From Kineothrix sp. IPX-CK (GTDB lineage: Bacteria > Bacillota > Clostridia > Lachnospirales > Lachnospiraceae), in assembly GCF_039134705.1 (NCBI RefSeq), contig NZ_CP146256.1, forward strand, positions 4,278,001 through 4,342,000: 64,000 nucleotides of DNA. Direction: 5' to 3'. The stretch's first letter is position 1. Each line of letters begins with the position of its first letter. The notes under the pieces are model-generated. The model searched no databases, was not told the origin of the DNA, and worked only from the letters and a program-made list of their open reading frames with translations. Positions 61,094 through 64,000 of the stretch are shown piece by piece. The position numbers were made by a program, and so were the translations under genes.

Positions 61094-61540
61094 ATGGATT
61101 ATAATGTCGGTGTATCACCCGATAATTCCGGTAACATGGGTGAAACCTCTAGTATTTTTGTCACTAACTTAGCACTGGAAGCCATAAATAACAATCTCTT
61201 CTTTGCCACCAAGTGGACCAGCCGGAATATGCAGTTTGCGCTGATGTCCATACCTATTGGTTCCGAAACAGGACCGGATATACACCAAAATTCGGATCAA
61301 TTCTTTTATATCGAACAGGGCAGCGCATTGATAACTATGGGAATCTGTGAAAACTGCCTCAATTTTCAGTCACTCTTCTATAGTGGGTTCGGAGCGTTTG
61401 TTCCCGCAGGCATATGGTTTAACGTTGTTAACACGGGGCCGATTGACTTAAAAATGTTTACAGTTTGTGCTCCGGCACTTCATACCTATAATGCAGTATT
61501 TGAGACAAAAGAAGAATGGTCTACTTACAATGAATCTTGA
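61094..61540 (+). CDS. Cupin-domain protein, paralogue B (one metal His lost)
   Basis: A 148-residue paralogue of the 59427 protein over its whole length (SRNMQFALMSIP, IHQNSDQFFYIEQGSA). The second cupin motif reads PAGIWFNVVN where paralogue A has TWHN, so a likely metal ligand is replaced by Phe. It may be non-catalytic. AAGGAGTAA before ATG is conserved with paralogue A. It lies within the tRNA-Gly-flanked segment. Confidence 0.83.
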   Translation: MDYNVGVSPDNSGNMGETSSIFVTNLALEAINNNLFFATKWTSRNMQFALMSIPIGSETGPDIHQNSDQFFYIEQGSALITMGICENCLNFQSLFYSGFGAFVPAGIWFNVVNTGPIDLKMFTVCAPALHTYNAVFETKEEWSTYNES

Positions 61541-61710
61541 CGAGGCTATGTTTAATATATAGGATTCCAGCACAACCAAGTTGCAGAAACTGTCGATACG
61601 AATACTATAATATTGGGCTAATGATCTGCTTGACAATAATTATTGTTTCATCATACCCCCTCATAGATAAGGTACAATAAGTTGCGCAAATTGAAAAATA
61701 TATAAAAAGA
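61541..61710. other. Gap between cupin B and IS fragment
   Basis: About 170 bases with no supported gene. A 17-base stretch TTGTTTCATCATACCCC (61643-61659) also occurs at 53499-53515, followed in both places by a similar TATAG/CATAG and A-rich bases. It could be part of a degenerate mobile-element end. Confidence 0.5.
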
Positions 61711-61928
61711 GACAGGGTTTGCAGATCTCTGGTAGAATGAAGTTGCCACACACCATTCTGAAAGGAGACTACAAACCATGTCCGAGAAAATTGTACAGTT
61801 AAACGAGGAAATAATCAAGGGACAAATGAAAGAATCAGTCCGCGGGAGCGTGGAGGAAACACTAAATGGTCTGCTGGAGGCCGAGGCACAGAAACTGAAT
61901 CAGCCCGCCAAATACGAATGAAGCCAGG
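61711..61928 (+). mobile_element. IS256-family insertion sequence, 5' fragment
   Basis: ATG 61778 begins MSEKIVQLNEEIIKG, the N-terminus of IS256/mutator-family transposases, and continues through SVEETLNGLLEAEAQKL. The frame stops at 61921 after PAKYE, where a short deletion of about 4 bases disrupts the usual YERNEAR; NEAR can be read in the next frame. The remaining 350 or so residues, including the DDE site, are absent. The left boundary near 61711 is approximate. Confidence 0.82.
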
Positions 61929-62063
61929 AGTTCTCCAAAGCTAGTCTCGGAAATTATGGGAAATAGTATAAAAACCGTGCTTACAAATTATGCACATGTT
62001 ACTTTGGACATGCAAAAAACTGTAGTTGATAACTATGCGGACAAGATTGTCAATCATGGATAA
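61929..62063 (+). pseudogene. C-terminal fragment of a tyrosine recombinase/integrase
   Basis: In frame to TAA 62061-62063: LVSEIMGNSIKTVLTNYAHV followed by TLDMQKTVVDNYADKI. This is the end of a phage or ICE tyrosine integrase, with the catalytic Tyr in TNYAHV. The upstream catalytic domain (RHR residues) is gone, and the fragment is joined directly to the IS256 piece. It points at tRNA-Gly(GCC), its probable target. Confidence 0.82.
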
Positions 62064-62175
62064 TAAGAGAAAAATATAAAAACTTTAGAATAAAACCTTA
62101 GAAAAAACCATTTCGAACAAAGAATAACGGTTCCCGAAAATCTCAGGAACCGCTATTTCACTGTATTTAATAAAG

Positions 62176-62248
62176 AGCGCGAGACGGGACTCGAACCCGC
62201 GACCCCGACCTTGGCAAGGTCGTGCTCCACCAACTGAGCCACTCGCGC
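62176..62248 (-). tRNA. tRNA-Gly (anticodon GCC)
   Basis: A 73-base tRNA. Acceptor GCGCGAG pairs with CTCGCGC; the anticodon arm is ACCTTGCCAAGGT with GCC in the loop; T arm GCGGGTTCGAGTCCCGT; discriminator U as expected for glycine. CCA is not encoded. Its 3' end faces the integrase remnant. Confidence 0.95.
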
Positions 62249-62393
62249 GAATGTAAAACAACTATGATGAACAGCATTAATGTACTCTTTTAACGCGTCA
62301 ACATTGATTATTTTACATATAACTGACCGTTTTGTCAACCACTAATTGTATTTTTTCTAATTATTAATTTCATTGTACTTTTTATCTATTTAA

Positions 62394-63224
62394 TTACTCT
62401 GTCACCTTGCTGATGCTTACCGTTAAATTGCCATCCTTCACATCGGAATGGATACATATGGGATAATCGTAGGGGTTTTTGAACTTCAGGTCCTTCGCGC
62501 CTTCCACAATTGCTGAATCGAGCCCCTGCGGTACATAATCCACCTCTAAGGAATGCGTGTAACGCTCTGTCGCCGGGATGGCGGAGAGTAACATCGTCAC
62601 ATAGAGAGTCGAGGACACCTGACAGATTCCTCCACCTATGCTCGTCACGACTCTCCCGCTGGCAAAAGAGGGCGCAAGCTTATATCCGTTTTCCGTGGTT
62701 CTTGAAAGGACGGAATTACTGAAGGAAAACGTCTCTTTCGGCTGAATCACCATGCCGTTTATTCTATCGGACGCAAGCTCGATATTTACCGCTCTGTCTT
62801 CGTCCGTATTGTATTTCGTGGAATATGAAGAAATCTCATTCACATCCGTCAGCGTACCCGTTTGGGCTGCTGCACGGCCTTCTGCTTTGCCCGACTGGAT
62901 ATAATGATAATAATAAGCGCTCAAATCCTTTATCCCCAAAACAGGAATTAAGTCGAGGTTGTTTTTCATGTAAGCCCGCACATTGAAATCTGCCCTGCCT
63001 ACACGTCCTTCCTTCATGCCCGAGGTTATGAAATGCGTAAGCAGCTTATCCGCATCGTGACCTACCGCCTTCTGTACATCAGGATAAGCATTGTAATAAT
63101 ATTCCGCATCGAACACCGGGGAATAGTCGATCCCTCCTGTGGGAATCTCTCTCGCCTGTGCCGCCGTACCGGATAATAAGCAAAGGTACAGCGCCAAAGC
63201 CGCAAATTTTGTCCATTTCTTCAT
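62394..63224 (-). CDS. VanW-family exported protein with two EYYYNAYPD-type repeats
   Basis: About 276 residues from ATG 63224 (AAGGAG 9 bases upstream). Signal peptide (FAALALYLCLLSGTAAQA), then two short repeats with AEYYYNAYPDVQKAVGHD and ITSGMKEGRVG / IQSGKAEGRAA, and a VanW domain (TSIGGGICQVSSTLYVTML, RYTHSLEVDYV). The VanW part is homologous to the 42613 protein but lacks the PG_binding_4 region. Role in the envelope is unsettled. Confidence 0.88.
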   Translation of the reverse strand: MKKWTKFAALALYLCLLSGTAAQAREIPTGGIDYSPVFDAEYYYNAYPDVQKAVGHDADKLLTHFITSGMKEGRVGRADFNVRAYMKNNLDLIPVLGIKDLSAYYYHYIQSGKAEGRAAAQTGTLTDVNEISSYSTKYNTDEDRAVNIELASDRINGMVIQPKETFSFSNSVLSRTTENGYKLAPSFASGRVVTSIGGGICQVSSTLYVTMLLSAIPATERYTHSLEVDYVPQGLDSAIVEGAKDLKFKNPYDYPICIHSDVKDGNLTVSISKVTE

Positions 63225-63370
63225 TACGCTTCGTCTCCTTTTAAAAATCATGCTATTTAGCGATCGATGCCCCCTAAATCGCCGACTTTTTAAGCGTAAC
63301 ATAAATAACCTGCCTTTTCCAGCTCATAACTTCTTAATATTATTTAATTTTTAAAAGAACGCACAAAAAA

Positions 63371-63441
63371 AGCGGGTGATGGGAATCGAACCCACGTATC
63401 TAGCTTGGAAGGCTAGTGTTCTACCATTGAACTACACCCGC
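63371..63441 (-). tRNA. tRNA-Gly (anticodon UCC)
   Basis: A 71-base tRNA. Acceptor GCGGGTG pairs with CACCCGC; anticodon loop CTTCCAA reads UCC; T loop GGTTCGATTCC; U discriminator. It is separate from tRNA-Gly(GCC) by the VanW gene. Confidence 0.94.
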
Positions 63442-63534
63442 ATGTAATATCCGAAACCGGACATATTTATTTTACCGACAGTTAGGATATTACCATATTT
63501 TGTTTCTATGCGCAAGACTTTTTAATAAAAACTT

Positions 63535-64000
63535 CTATTTACTTTCCTGCACGTCCATCTCAAATATACGATCAGTAATATATTCCTGCATTTGTTCCTT
63601 CGGTATCGCCAGCGAAACCGATAATTCCGAATACAGATTATCTTCTGCCATCCTCAAATATTTTTCATCCATTACCGTTGTTTTCTTTCCCTGGGCAATT
63701 CTCCTCTGCTTGCGGACATACAACGTCTTTATAACTCTTATCCAGTCTCTGCACTCACCGCTGCGAATAGTTTCCTTATATTTTTCTTCCCTTTGTTTAT
63801 CATCGCCCACCCACAGCTCTTCGATGTCGGGAATGGCATTGATTAGCGCATCCGCTTCCGCCTTTGTCAGCACCGCTCTCATGACAGTTTTTTCGCTGTC
63901 CACCGGTGTAAATATCTTGCTTTCCTTTTGATGGCGGGGAATTAATATATAGTACAGCCTGCTTTCCGACACGCCCTTCATATCGAGAGTTGTAATATCT
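63535..64000 (-). CDS. CarD-family transcriptional regulator, 5' end outside the window
   Basis: The frame is open through the right edge, so the start lies beyond 64000. Visible are DITTLDMKG, LYYILIPRHQK and then the helical CarD part (VWVGDDKQREEKYKE-like; YVRKQRRIAQGKKTTVMD). CarD proteins bind the beta subunit of RNA polymerase and stabilise open complexes, often at rRNA promoters. About 155 residues are present. An internal ATG at 63981 is not the start, since codons before it continue the family sequence. Confidence 0.88.
   Translation of the reverse strand, partial: DITTLDMKGVSESRLYYILIPRHQKESKIFTPVDSEKTVMRAVLTKAEADALINAIPDIEELWVGDDKQREEKYKETIRSGECRDWIRVIKTLYVRKQRRIAQGKKTTVMDEKYLRMAEDNLYSELSVSLAIPKEQMQEYITDRIFEMDVQESK

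Noticed and set aside
61448..61636. Minus-strand frame overlapping cupin B
   Set aside because: It has no ribosome site and lies mostly antisense to a conserved gene.
62153..62338. Minus-strand frame of 61 codons across tRNA-Gly(GCC)
   Set aside because: It translates the tRNA itself; the cloverleaf explains the bases.
1..64000. CRISPR array
   Set aside because: No set of regularly spaced direct repeats was seen. The 12-bp units at 42616 are coding and contiguous.

Overview
The window looks like a chromosome segment of an anaerobic, spore-forming Firmicute of class Clostridia, most likely family Lachnospiraceae. The evidence is moderate GC with AT-rich gaps, strong AGGAGG ribosome sites, MutS2, YhaM, a class-II type GalT, VanW proteins, CarD, many small regulator/transporter units, and candidate sporulation promoters. 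No rRNA genes and no CRISPR array were seen. I read two intact tRNA-Gly genes and one tRNA-Gly remnant.

Layout. 1-9 kb: tail of a class-III aminotransferase; an AraC/GyrI regulator; a locus with a TcdR/UviA/BotR-like (group 5) sigma factor, an exported unknown protein and a GH24 lysozyme; a BlaI/BlaR1 pair; and an ECF sigma/anti-sigma/exported-protein operon. 9-22 kb: accessory genes, mostly TetR-regulated: a TetR/membrane-protein pair, a HAD phosphatase with an internal deletion, a TetR/ABC/FtsX exporter, a membrane-bound HTH regulator with two acyltransferase-3 proteins, and a divergent TetR/CDF transporter pair. 22-29.7 kb: a GNAT enzyme, a flavin amine oxidase, a RelA/SpoT-domain protein, an amidase, a RhuM protein and a broken TOTE-type primase gene.

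29.7-48 kb is mainly housekeeping: RlmD, YhaM, an HtrA-like protein lacking its catalytic His and Asp, MutS2, a two-component system, TrmL, a SIMPL lipoprotein, aminotransferase/Lrp, an AIR-synthase relative, VanW, an exonuclease/Nth pair and a B12-radical SAM protein. 48-55 kb is a galactose block (galT, galK, AraC regulator, SDR epimerase) followed by an MFS transporter. 55-59 kb holds a toroid-fold protein and a HelD helicase fused to a GH31 N-terminal domain. 59-62.3 kb is a small decayed island next to tRNA-Gly(GCC), with a tRNA 3' fragment, a collagen-like gene under an SOS-type box, a cupin paralogue, an IS256-family fragment and the tail of a tyrosine integrase. The end has a second VanW gene, tRNA-Gly(UCC) and a truncated carD.

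The strongest candidate system is at 1.9-4.2 kb. The sigma-like regulator has TTTACA-N16-CTCYTT promoters in front of itself and of the lysozyme gene. The lysozyme promoter is followed at once by a perfect catabolite-repression (cre) palindrome. This is the control logic of clostridial toxin and bacteriocin genes, here attached to a leaderless lysozyme. Other standouts are the HelD-GH31 fusion, the tRNA-Gly island, the 10-bp duplication that breaks the TOTE primase, and a dispersed palindromic repeat upstream of three genes.
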